Under the pieces are notes generated by a model, which was not told the DNA's origin, ran no database searches, and saw nothing but the letters and a program-made list of their open reading frames with translations. A DNA stretch of 64,000 bases from Henricia sp. BOLD:AAB3569. Its lineage: Eukaryota > Echinodermata > Asteroidea > Spinulosida > Echinasteridae. The DNA lies in assembly GCA_037783545.1 (NCBI GenBank), contig JBBELK010000370.1, positions 992,001 through 1,056,000 of the forward strand. The letters are read 5' to 3'. The position numbers were made by a program, and so were the translations under genes. Of the stretch, positions 22,750 through 33,600 are shown piece by piece. The stretch's first letter is position 1. Every line of letters begins with the position of its first letter.

Positions 22750-23776
22750 AATCACTTCAGTTAAATAAAGCCTAAAGACAGCAATTGTGTGGTCAAGTTG
22801 TTGAGAGCTGATTGGTTTGTGGCCATGGTATGCACAGTGCATGTGCCGTGCACAGACCGTATCACAATTACAGCTTAGGTTGTTCTGACAACCTTTCCAC
22901 AGTACAGTTCTGCTTTTGTGCAAACTCGCCCAAGTATTAATTGTGATTAGGTCTATGCCCGGTGCTTGCGCCGTGCTGCGAGTATCATCTAACTGAAATT
23001 GAAACAAAGTTTGTACATAAATGTATCTCAATAGCTTTGCCTCAGCAAGACTTTTGACATTTTAAGATTTGAAGAAGGGCAAAATGTGTGTGCATATTTG
23101 TACTTAATTCATACAATGGTTGTATAATTCCAAAAAATTACATTGTACGCTCTGTATTCATCTGTATTAATGCATAAAACACATTGTGGTAGCAACATTT
23201 ATGCTTTTAACAGTTTATAGTCTTAACAGTGCGCAACTGTTAAATTTTGTTAAATTTTATTTTGTGGATACTTAAAACATTTTATTTCCTAAATATATTG
23301 TTTCTTTTATGAGTTTGTTATGCTCTTTGCATTGTGTTATTAAGCAGCACTCGGGTATGTATCAATAGTTAGATATTGTGAGGTACTGGTATCTATTTGA
23401 CATGTATGGTCATGTATTAAGATTATACACGCATTTGTATTATTTAATATCAATTTTATTCAATTCGTGTTTGTTTACAAGGTACTTTCAATATTGTGTT
23501 TAAAGTTGAAACCCTCTATATAGACCCTATTCCCACGTTTTGAAGGGTTCAATCATGTCCCCTAACTCAGTTCTACAGAATGCAAGCTGCTGATTGAAAG
23601 GTACCAGACTACTTATGCATTCCAAGCCTCGTCTTCAGATCGAGGCTTTGAATGCACGTAGGTCTGTCCAGTGTCCACACTAATGGATGCATTTGGTGTG
23701 ACATTTTTCGAAAAAAATTGATATATTTGATTTTGATTATGTTTTTTATTCCGAGTACTGAAGCCTTCTAATATTT

Positions 23777-23960
23777 ATGTACACTCTCCGGTCTCCTATC
23801 AGTGAGGAACAACTGCACTACCGTGATTCGAAACCACCAGTTGGCTTCATAGCTCAATTGGTAGGGCGTCTGCACGTTAAGCAGAAGGTCCGCAGTTCGA
23901 ATCCCGGTGGAGCCAAGTTGCTTTTCACTGTATTTCCCAAACTCATATGGACATTTGTCC
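23777..23960 (+). mobile_element. tRNA-headed SINE family T copy
   Basis: 23842-23915 folds partly as a tRNA (GGCTTCA/TGGAGCC acceptor, TCTGC/GCAGA anticodon stem, anticodon-position GTT). The T-stem does not pair and the unit is repeated elsewhere, so it is a SINE head rather than a working tRNA gene. Confidence 0.72.
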
Positions 23961-25767
23961 ACTTTTGTACCTAAATAGAAGAAACAGATGGATACCAGAA
24001 AAAAACAATATTAAAGTTTGTGGGCATAGTATATCTGAAATTTTACAATAAGGTTGTGTTTGTGTCGTAATACATGGAGGTACAGGTAGGAAAATAATTT
24101 CTATTTTGTGATATTTACGTATTTACATTATTTTAAGCAATGCACTTAAAGGCCAAGTGTATCATTTGCAAGTTGGACCATGGAGAAAGAAACAAGGTTG
24201 GACCAAAATTTTACTTCATGATTTGACCAAAATAAATTTGACATCAAATATTTATTTCTCTCTAATATGGTACTTTCTGTGAGAAATTAACAACTGGAGG
24301 TGGTTTTTAAAAATTTCAATTTTTAGGCCCTTCTAACAAATAACACAAACAATAGGCCTACAGCTACATGGATTTTAAAGATTTCATTTAATGTGCATCT
24401 AGCTGAAATTAATCAAGTTTACTAACATTCTTCTTCAGATTTTTATTCCAAAAATCCATAAAAAGTTGCATCTTCCAAATTGTACATTTTGTTGTTCACC
24501 CTTCTACCACTGATTGGTTAATTTTTTTATCGAAATCGATTACGTGTATTTCTCAACACACGCGCACTCTGATGCACACTGCACAAAATCGCTCATACGT
24601 ACGTTTGCACGTGGAATATGTGGACTGGAAACCAGTCTACGAGCTGCCACTTTGGCTTCCCGCCAATTTTTACGGCGGATTTTTTGGCACGTGGTTTCTT
24701 TGGCGTACGTGCGGCATGCAGCGCCGGCGGCCGGCGCGTGTTGGTCTTTTCCAGCACGCACAGCGGCACTGCAACTGTATTTTGCGGATGAATATCGAAT
24801 ACGATCATAACTAAATAGCTCTGCATCGTTCGACACCTGTACCTGTGGCCATTGTTTAATAAGAGGCCCCGTCAGGAGGTCGGTTTTCACTCTTGCATCA
24901 CTGACATGTTCCATTCGCATTTGTAGACCTATCAAAATAAGGTAAGATTTCACGTACACAACTCAACTCAAGGGAGTTATTTTGATTAACAAACTGAAAA
25001 TTGTCTGCCTTTGTCTTTGAAAACGCTGGAACGCTAGTGCCTATTCCTTGATCAGTTGATGGCTAGACCCGTACCCCCGTGAACAGGTCTCCGGAACCTC
25101 CGCCCTTGCAGTTTCCCACCCAAAATATCTGGCAATCTCACGCAAATGAAATTTGTCCCTTGGGCATGTTGGGTCTGATATTTGCTCAATAGGTGCAGTA
25201 GCACCGACCCAAACATTTAAAAATTCCGAAGTGTATGCATTGATCTGATGTCTAGTTTCGGTGACCCTCTGTAGTGACAAAAAATAAGGCAGTTTACTCC
25301 AAAATATAAAATGTGCTTAAACTTGCATTGCCCGTGTTTCGGTGAAAGGATTAAAAAAATTAATTTACACAAGCGAACGAATTTAGAAAGCTTACGTGTC
25401 TCTGTAACGAAAAATATCAAAAACTTAAATTTCCGACGTCGGGAATTGGAGATACAAGCCTTTTTCTTGAAACGGGCTTCACATGTTGTACATGTGCGCG
25501 TACGCTCATATGTACATAGTATTTGTACGCGCACTACCCCTAGAACTATGGGGGATATAGTATCCCCCATAGGTTATGTTGTTTTTTTCCGATATGGCGG
25601 CGCCTGAACTTTAAGATCGGACCGAAACGTTTTTGGCTAGCGCAATAATCCGCTCCCCAATCGCCACCAAACTCCGTCTGATAGTTCTTGAGACACTCAC
25701 CTTGCGTGTGTCTACGGAATTTTGGTACTATTTGTCCACTAAATTCTCCGAAAATAATGTTGGGAAA

Positions 25768-25850
25768 TGAACGGGAACATGTGTGATGCATCCACATGCA
25801 TTTTACCGAATGCCTCAATCATGCATGTGGATGCATCGCACATGTTCCCG
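25768..25850. repeat. 83-bp palindrome
   Basis: aacgggaacatgtgtgatgc ... gcatcgcacatgttcccgtt, arms about 32 bases. Confidence 0.85.
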
Positions 25851-26234
25851 TTTTTGAAGCCAAAATGTTGTCCAACGTACAAATTTAACGACTGCTTCTG
25901 TCGTTGCCGTGTTAATAAGTCTGGACGTGAGATCTCGAGAGTAAGTGGACATGGTTGACATTAAGTGTGAAGTAATGAAACAGCCGTCGGAAAGAGCAGC
26001 CAAGTCATTTCCTCAGTGCGTACAGCGCTAGCGGCACGGAAAGGACTGCGTACGTGTAAATGTATTTGTGCCCGATAAACGATTAGGCTTAACAGTCTGT
26101 CTGCAATTGGGCATGGGCAGGCCCAACTAATTTATTTTCACGTAGGAAAGCGCCCTCTCTCTCGAGATCCCACGGCAACGACAGAAGCAGTCATTAAATT
26201 TGTACGTTGGACAACATTTTGGCTTCAAAAACGG
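25849..26234. mobile_element. MITE with ~60-bp inverted ends
   Basis: ccgtttttgaagccaaaatg ... cattttggcttcaaaaacgg; arms continue through ttgtccaacgtacaaattta and gcttctgtcgttgccgtg. It shares one end with the palindrome at 25768-25850. Confidence 0.8.
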
Positions 26235-27131
26235 TGTTGTAAGTATTTCTTTCCAATCATTTTCCAATCATGGACATCTCAAACCACTGCAGGACACAAC
26301 TAGGAGAAAAGTTTTGGGTGTGATTCTATAATTTCGAGGCAAAATGACAACAATCCACTTTATGAAAGGGGTTCCTTCTGTCCCTACGGGAAATCCCGTA
26401 AGGACAGAATCATTCTGTCTACGACTAGGGGAGCTGGACGTTTCTGTTGGAGGGCTGCAGTGGAGTACCGAACAATTTTGCTAGTCAATGCGAGTGGCAA
26501 CGTCGCTCAGCTAGCAGGGGTGGGGTGGTGGCGCACGCCCCCGTGCCAAGTCAATGAAGTAGAGTGCACTGGCGCGTGTTATTTATTAGGCAGGTTCATG
26601 TATCCCAACTCGCCGTTGAACCAACCATTGTGCCAATTTAACCATTTACCAACTCGACCGTTGTGCATTGAGTACACACAGCAGTCGAGTTGGTTCGAGT
26701 CGAGTTGGTAATGATAAACGGTCAAGTTAGTCGCAGCGACCGAATGATAGGAGGTCTGGGAACCAGACAAGGGCAGTGCGCCACCTAATGTCCGCGAAGG
26801 GTTAAGACTTAATAATTCGCCGTGTTAAACCAAAACCTTCATGAATTTTGCTTTTCTATCACCAAACAAAGAAGAATTCACATGTAAATGTCCAACATTA
26901 CACTGTAAGCCCTCCTGCACTAAACCTACATGAACCAACTGAGAAGAATTCTAACATAAATGTCGGCATAGTCGCTAGCTCTGTCAGGTCGCCACCCTAT
27001 TCATCAGCCATTGTTCATCAGTAAGGTGACAAGGTCATGGACCATGCAACTACGTTAAGTACTTTTCCTAGAAAAAATCTTTATATTTCCCCCTCCAATT
27101 TTTTTCCCATTAGATTTACGCTTATTGATGC

Positions 27132-27661
27132 TGACTAAGGCCCGCTTCAAACTTCGCGTTTTATGCCATGTCGAATTAAATTCAACTTGATTTTTTAAAT
27201 TCGGCACCAGCATGACGTTTGAAGCCATTTGGCTCGGCAAAATGAATTCAACAGGGTCTGCCGTGCTAACTCAATTTAGTGCAGCACAAGTACGGCTTGG
27301 CTTCAAACGTCGTGTTTTTGCCGTGTCAAATTTAATTCCAGTTCGAAGTTGGGCGGCAATTTTGTTCACAACTAGAAATGCGCATGCTCGCAGCGCGTAT
27401 GTGAGTAAAGAAATAACCAACAAACAAGTGCATCAAAATAATAAATATGGCGACGTACAATGGACAGAATGGAAAATGCACGTGTACGTCCATGACGTGC
27501 ACAATACTCATCCGCCATGTTGGATGTATTTAAGCTCGACTGGGAGTTTGCAATTAAGTTCGACGTTTGAAGCCACTGCCGTGCTAACTTCGTGCCAACG
27601 TCGTGCCAAGTTGAATTTAATTCGACACGGCATAAGCGCGACGTTTGAAGCGGGCCTTAGT
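27132..27661. mobile_element. 530-bp MITE, TIR ACTAAGGCCCGCTTCAAAC
   Basis: Arms of about 50 bases (gactaaggcccgcttcaaac / gtttgaagcgggccttagtc, then gtcgaattaaattcaacttg / aagttgaatttaattcgac). Internal subterminal repeats (tttgaagccat, ggcttcaaacgtcg) suggest transposase-binding repeats. Confidence 0.85.
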
Positions 27662-27686
27662 CATTTTAAAGAGAAAATTATTATTA

Positions 27687-28005
27687 ATTTCTGGTACTGA
27701 CACCAAGGATTCCTCAAAAGCGCCTATTGCACAGTCACTCGCAAGCGTGAGGAAACCCATGATGAATTAGAAATGGCCAGAGACACCGGGGAATCCTCTT
27801 GCTCTTCACGAAAGAATGTTCTGGGATCTTTAAAGTGCGTTACTGATACCTAACACACTCGAACAAAGGGCTTTACATCCCTTCTGAAGGATGGAGCAAG
27901 TGCGATTAAGTGCTTTGCTCAAGGGCACAGGTACCCCCAGCCGGGGCGAGTTTTCACCTGTGATTGCGAGTCAGTGACCCAAACCACTTGTTCACGGTAT
28001 CTTAC
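27687..28005 (-). mobile_element. tRNA-derived SINE family C copy
   Basis: Intergenic minus-strand copy sharing ccaaggattcctc, caagcgtgaggaaaccca, agaaatggccagagacacc. Confidence 0.8.
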
Positions 28006-28744
28006 CTGTACCTTAGGACAATTTTGTAAAGTATATTTTACCTAATTCTTACCCATCAAACTAACATTTTCACAAGTTTTATGTGTCGTATAACATTATA
28101 AACAACAACAATCCCGAGTGTCTGACATGTGCAAGGTAAATCCCGAGTCGGGCATCCGTGCTTGGTATTTTGGTAATGTACCCGGCCTTAGAGTGTCTGC
28201 CCAGTGAATTCCGAGGATGTAGGTCAAACTGCTCCCTGGCCAATTCGCCCCCTGGCCAGGGGGCGATACATGTAGGGCCCTTACGATTTTTCTTTCATCC
28301 ATTGTGTTTGCTATTTGAGTGAGTACTTAATAGGGAGGTGAGTAGGCCTACTGGGGCGCTTTCAATAGCCCAATATGCATGCCAGTATGCGGAATGTTCC
28401 TTGCACCTTATGCGGAACTTTCCCTACATCTTCACTGGTATGCTGTGTTCCATACGTATTGCGCTATTAAATGTGCAATGCTTTAAAAGTGGTATTTGAG
28501 TACTGTAAGTGGTACGAGTATATTACTCAAGTACATTGTACTGCTGCAGATCGCCTGCTTTATTATGGCAAGTTGTATATGTTTTATATAGCTCCCAAGG
28601 AGATCCTTGTCATCTGATTGGACGATAGCAGGTCACGTGCCGCATCAATTCTGATGCTGGCAACACCAAAATATGTGTAAACTCAAAGGGTAAGCCTGAT
28701 TTGTAAAAGTAGGATGACAAAGATCTACTTGGGCGTTATATAAA

Positions 28745-28922
28745 ACAAATAATGAATGTTTTAATTCGTGCAATGGAAGGAATATTTTCATTCGGTGAAA
28801 GATGGAATGTTCCATTCAACTCGGCTTCGCCTCGTTGATTCGCCTCGTTGAATGGAACATCCATCTTTAAACTCATGAAAATATTCCTCCCATTGCACTC
28901 ATAAACATTCATTATTTGTATA
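28745..28922. repeat. 178-bp palindrome (aataatgaatgttt)
   Basis: acaaataatgaatgttt ... aaacattcattatttgt, inner gatggaatgttccattcaac / gttgaatggaacatccatc. Half-copies of the same text at 12780-12870, 39960-40060 and 47675-47720 (aacgcccaagtagat). Confidence 0.82.
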
Positions 28923-30242
28923 ATATTTCAGTGTTAAAGAGTTTACAATGTGTGTTCAAGCAATGTATGTGTTTGTAATTAATGTGAATTAATAAACGCT
29001 TAAATCTGCCTGTAATTTTTTATTTGAACAGTATTAATTACGCTCTAATGCATTTTAAAGTTCACTACCAGTTAGAGCATGTTTATAACATGGTTATAAG
29101 TACATATGTACCGGTATGTACAAAATTAGACCTTACTTCCGGGAGGTAAATTCCAAAAATGTATTTTTAGCTTGGTTTTTGATCGGCTGAAAGGGAATTA
29201 ACATACATGTATTTGACTATGAATTGGGGGGTGGGGTGAACCTGGAGGCACGATCTTGTTGAAAACATTATATAAAGCATCTGTTTATTATAGGCATGAC
29301 CAAGGGTTTTTGAAAAGAACTTTAAAACACTAACAATTAAGGCACAAATAAAATTAGTGTTAAATCACCTGTGATTGCGAGTCAATGACCCAAACCACTT
29401 GGCCATGGTACCCCGGGAGTAGTGATTCAACATTATATACACTTGCCTTGAGTGTCTTTATAAACACTAGGGCTGATAAGAATAACTTATTATTTAAATA
29501 TTCTACCCAGTGTTATTTAGCCAGATTTAGCCATAATTTATTAGGAGTAAATTCCTCAATTCGCCTACATACCATAGTGCAGTTTAATCAATCTAGAAAT
29601 GCACACAATAAATCAACTGCATGCATTTGGAGCACCTGATGCATTGTTTGTGTTGTTAGAGTAACCTAGAAAAAATACCATTTAAAAAAAAAATACATTT
29701 CGGTTCTCTCCCAATTTACTCATTACTTATCAGCCTTTTAAAATATTCAAATACAAAAATCATAAATACATAATTTGCAGTCTGAAAATGTGTTCGTATG
29801 GCTGTATTGGATTGTGACCTTGAACAATGAATGTTCATATTTTTATGCCAAATATTCCCTTGTGCTATAGTATTGAGGAGATTTCATTCATGAATGTTCA
29901 TGTGTGACCTATATGACTCTGACCTTGGGCAAACATTGACAATGATATGCTTGTATTCTAATAAATCATGACTTTAGACCTCATCGATAAAGGTTAATTA
30001 GGGAATCGGATCTGCTGGAGAATGCAAGGGGTGATTTCCGGCAATGTCATGGCCACCGTGCAAATTTGCTCTATTCAGCATTAAACCCTCTTTGATATAA
30101 ATCTGGGGTTTTGGGAGCCCCATGAAAATTGAATTTCAGATGTCTGACTGTGACAAAAACCATATTTACTAAGCATGAATAGATTAATTTTTGGAATGAA
30201 GACCCAGGGACGGCTGAGTGTAATTCAACAGGGAGTGAATTA

Positions 30243-30320
30243 ATTTGATAGCTCAATTGGTAGAGCATCTGCACATTAAGCAGAAGGTCTGCGGTTTGAA
30301 TCCCGGTGGAACCAAGTTTT
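30243..30320 (+). mobile_element. tRNA-headed SINE family T fragment
   Basis: gatagctcaattggtagagc ... gaatcccggtggaaccaa; same head as 23842-23915. Confidence 0.68.
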
Positions 30321-30582
30321 TTTTTTCACAGTATCCAGATTCCCCATCCAAGTCATTGGCATTAATTTTTTGTCCACATTTAATTCTGTCGAAAAAGCAT
30401 ATTTGAGAGACCAATAACTCTAAGATCCTCAAACCTTGTAGCAAGCCAGATTACCCTAGGTAGCATTTTTGAATAAAGTCACAGAATTGAAAACTTTTAC
30501 TCTTACATTTTGAACTTATCGTATGCAGGTTGTTTGTGGAGGGAAATTGACGTGAAAAAAAGACACCAAGACTGTTGAAAGA

Positions 30583-30608
30583 ATGGATAGCGGAAAAGAC
30601 GATGCAGG
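30583..30608 (+). CDS. Kinase gene first coding exon
   Basis: ATG GAT AGC GGA AAA ... encodes MDSGKDDA and splits a glycine codon at a ggtaag donor. A stop (TGA, 30551-30553) stands upstream in frame with nothing supporting an earlier start. An acceptor-like cag at 30526-30528 may mark a 5' UTR intron. Confidence 0.5.
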
Positions 30609-33600
30609 GTAAGAAAATTGTTTTATTTTCAATTCTTCCTCGCTTTCACTGTTGTGAGGAAATAGGAAAATGCTAGTGAAGATTTAAACGTGCACAATTG
30701 CTTTTAGAGGCAATTGTTAAAAACATTCACATAAAATTACCAAACTTCACCAAACAATGCATTAAAAATGACTTTTTGTTTTTGTTTCTGTAGGCAATCA
30801 ACTGTGTGTCAAGACACCAATCACTCTGATTCGTATGACGATGCATTTGCTAAAAGTAGGTACTCGATGCCACAATTTGCACAGTTTTTGTCGGGTCATT
30901 TATTCTGTAGAACTTGTCAGTCCTGAACAGAAATCTAAAATTTCTATCAAAAACCTGCTTGAACAATTCAAAACTGTTTAATAATCTTTCTTTTTTAAAT
31001 GGAATTTATAAATCCGACTTTTCTTTCTTTTCTCATTTTTGTTTAGTATATGTTAATGTTTACCATTTTTGTTTTGAAAAAGGTGTCGGCCCACCTGAGC
31101 CATGTGATGAACTGCAGAATAGTGATAAACAGCAAAATGTAGGTGGATTTTTTTAATTTTTAGGTTTTTTGGTTGTGTTGCCTTCCCACATTTTTGTAAT
31201 TACATCATGGTTTCTGCCAAAAAGCTACTGTCTTTTGTTTAAAAAAGCAATTTAGTTCCGACCTTCTCACCCAAAATTCTGAAATGCTCAAGGTCACTCG
31301 GTTTACAAACGGGGGCGTCATCCTGAGAAGAACACAAAATGGTCTGTGCAGTATATTCAAGCGCATATATTATTACCGATCCTTCAAGTTGCTAGCCTTC
31401 GCTAAAGGCTCCAGTAATTGTTTACTATTTCCTTTTTTTTTGGGCCATATGTTTATCGAAAATGATGTCCTGACCATATATATGAACTTCAAGTCTCGTG
31501 CGTTAAAAAGGCGTCGTTTATAATCAGGATAATTAAGAAATTGATGAATATGGTGGCTCCTTCACGAAATGACAATTGGATATTTATTGTTTCCACACAA
31601 AACGGCAGTTAATTCTGACAAAGTGACGTTTTCGAGTGAGATGCACATGGGTTCATACTGGCATACAGAATGACCAATCCCACCCCTCCCTCCCCCCAGC
31701 TTGAAACTATGCATATGTACATGTGTATGTAGTCCAACATCTATGGTAATACGATAATGCGTCTTTAATGACAGCAAAAACTATTTCGCCTTTCAACAGA
31801 CATCTGCGACAGGGTGTATTGGTGGGGCTGCTGGTGATACTGCCGGGAGAGACTCCAATACATCACTTTCCATTGAAGAGACTACACTACAAGAAGAAAA
31901 TCGCACTGCATTATACATCCGAGCTCTTCAAAAATATCTCCAAGATTTAGAAAGTCCTTCCACGTATTGGGCCAAACAAGATGCACTCATTGTTAAACAC
32001 GCATCAGAAAAGGAAGTGATAATCTTGGCAGAGAACCTGGGAAAGCTAAAGGACCTCATCGGGTCTACAGAATTTGTGCATACTTGGCATGCAGGAGTGC
32101 TCTTGCATAAGGTAACCATGCAGTTAGCTTAGGCCAATTTTAAAAAATTTGTTTGATTATGGATTTTTTGGCTATTGAGTCGGGTGCATAGCAGGGGAAA
32201 AATGCCAGGGGGGCAGCCACATTGTTAATGTGAGTCATGCACGAGTAGGCAATTTGTGGATCTATTGTCACATTTAAAAACCTGCCCCCTGTCATGGCCG
32301 CCTGTGTATTTGGTTCCAGTTGAAAATGCAGTTTCTTATATGCAGTTTTATTAATTTAATAAAACCTAATTAGAATCCATAATTGAAATACATTCTAATT
32401 AAGGAATAATCAATTCTGTACTATTTTCTTTTTTCCCATTTTTACAGAAACTTATTGAAGAGCAAGGACGCTATGAGGAAGAAAAACAATATGAGAGGGT
32501 TGAGCATTTGGGCAGTGGGCATTTTGGGAATTTTGGGACTGTCCACCTCATGAGAGACAAAACATCTGAAAAGGTATTTGCTGACAAATGTGTGAGTTGA
32601 AAAATTTCACTATAATCAAAATCATTGAAAATCACTTCCCGATGGCTGCAAATATTTCCTAGATCAAATTAGAATTTATAGGAGTTTATTTGGGTTAGAA
32701 GAAAGTGAATATCTCGATCCAAATTTTTGGATTCTCAAAAAACTGAATATGTGATCCTTTGATGCAGATCATATCCTAAAATGTTAACAGCCATTACATA
32801 ACACTATCTGCTCCACAGACACATTGCGAATTAAAAAAATAACTGCTGTTGTCATAGAAGTTTGGGACAAGATCAGGACATTGCCCGCAACAGAAGCATT
32901 AACGTCTCCTTGATCTTGTTCTTGGATGCTGTTTTAGTTAGCACAATGAAGTCCGGCGCACCTTTATATTTTGTCAGGTTATAGCGCTGCTGCATTTTAT
33001 AGACCATATAGTAAAAAAAAACCTCTGGATCATTTATTTACAGCTTAACATTTTCTTATCAATAGACCCTTTGCATGGGAAGCCATGACAGGGGGCAGCC
33101 ACATTGTTAATGTGCGTCATGCACGAGTAGGCAATTTGTGGATCTATTGTCACATTTAAAAACCTGCCCCTGTCATGTCAGTTTCATATGCAGTTTTATT
33201 AATTTAATAAAACCTAATTAGAATCCATAATTGGAATACATTCTAATTAAGGAATAATCAATTCTGTACTATTTTCTTTTTTTCCCATTTTTACAGGAAC
33301 TTATTGAAGAGCGTGAGAGGTTTGGGCTTTTGGGCAGTGGACATTTTGGGACTGTCCACCTCATGAGAGACAAAACATCTGAAAAGCCATTTGCTGACAA
33401 ATGTGTGAGTTGAAATTACACCATTAATTTTCCTTAATATTTTGTGTGTAAATTGGCTGCGAATCTTCAGTGCACAATACAACGTATACGTTAGTGGGGC
33501 CAGGCAAAGTTGGCCCCTTTTCCTGTGTATTGTTTTGCATGTAAAAAGCCGTTCAGTTAGTCGCAGTGTGCAGTAATATCACAGTTGGCAGGGCCACACA

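Larger units (their letters stand above)
21181..30582. other. Intergenic region between ABCB1 and kinase gene
   Basis: About 9.3 kb without a recognisable protein gene. It contains the ABCB1 3' UTR, MITEs (22586-22749, 25768-26234, 27132-27661), SINE copies (23777-23960, 27687-28005), a foldback (28745-28922) and AT-rich sequence. Open frames here (for example 24540-24959 on the minus strand) show no family motifs. Confidence 0.7.
32211..33420 (+). repeat. Tandem segmental duplication around the P-loop exon
   Basis: 32211-32600 and 33093-33420 share intron text (cattgttaatgtg, cgagtaggcaatttgtgg, aaaacctaattagaatccat), splice sites and exon. The offset is 882 bases at the left end and 849 at the exon, due to a short deletion in the second copy. 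Confidence 0.9.

Noticed and set aside
23842..23915. Apparent tRNA with GTT anticodon
   Set aside because: T-stem unpaired, position 33 is C not T, and the unit is repeated with shared flanks: a SINE head.
24540..24959. 139-residue minus-strand open frame in the intergenic region
   Set aside because: No recognisable motif, atypical composition, and part of its text recurs at 39665-39700, so it is probably repeat-derived.
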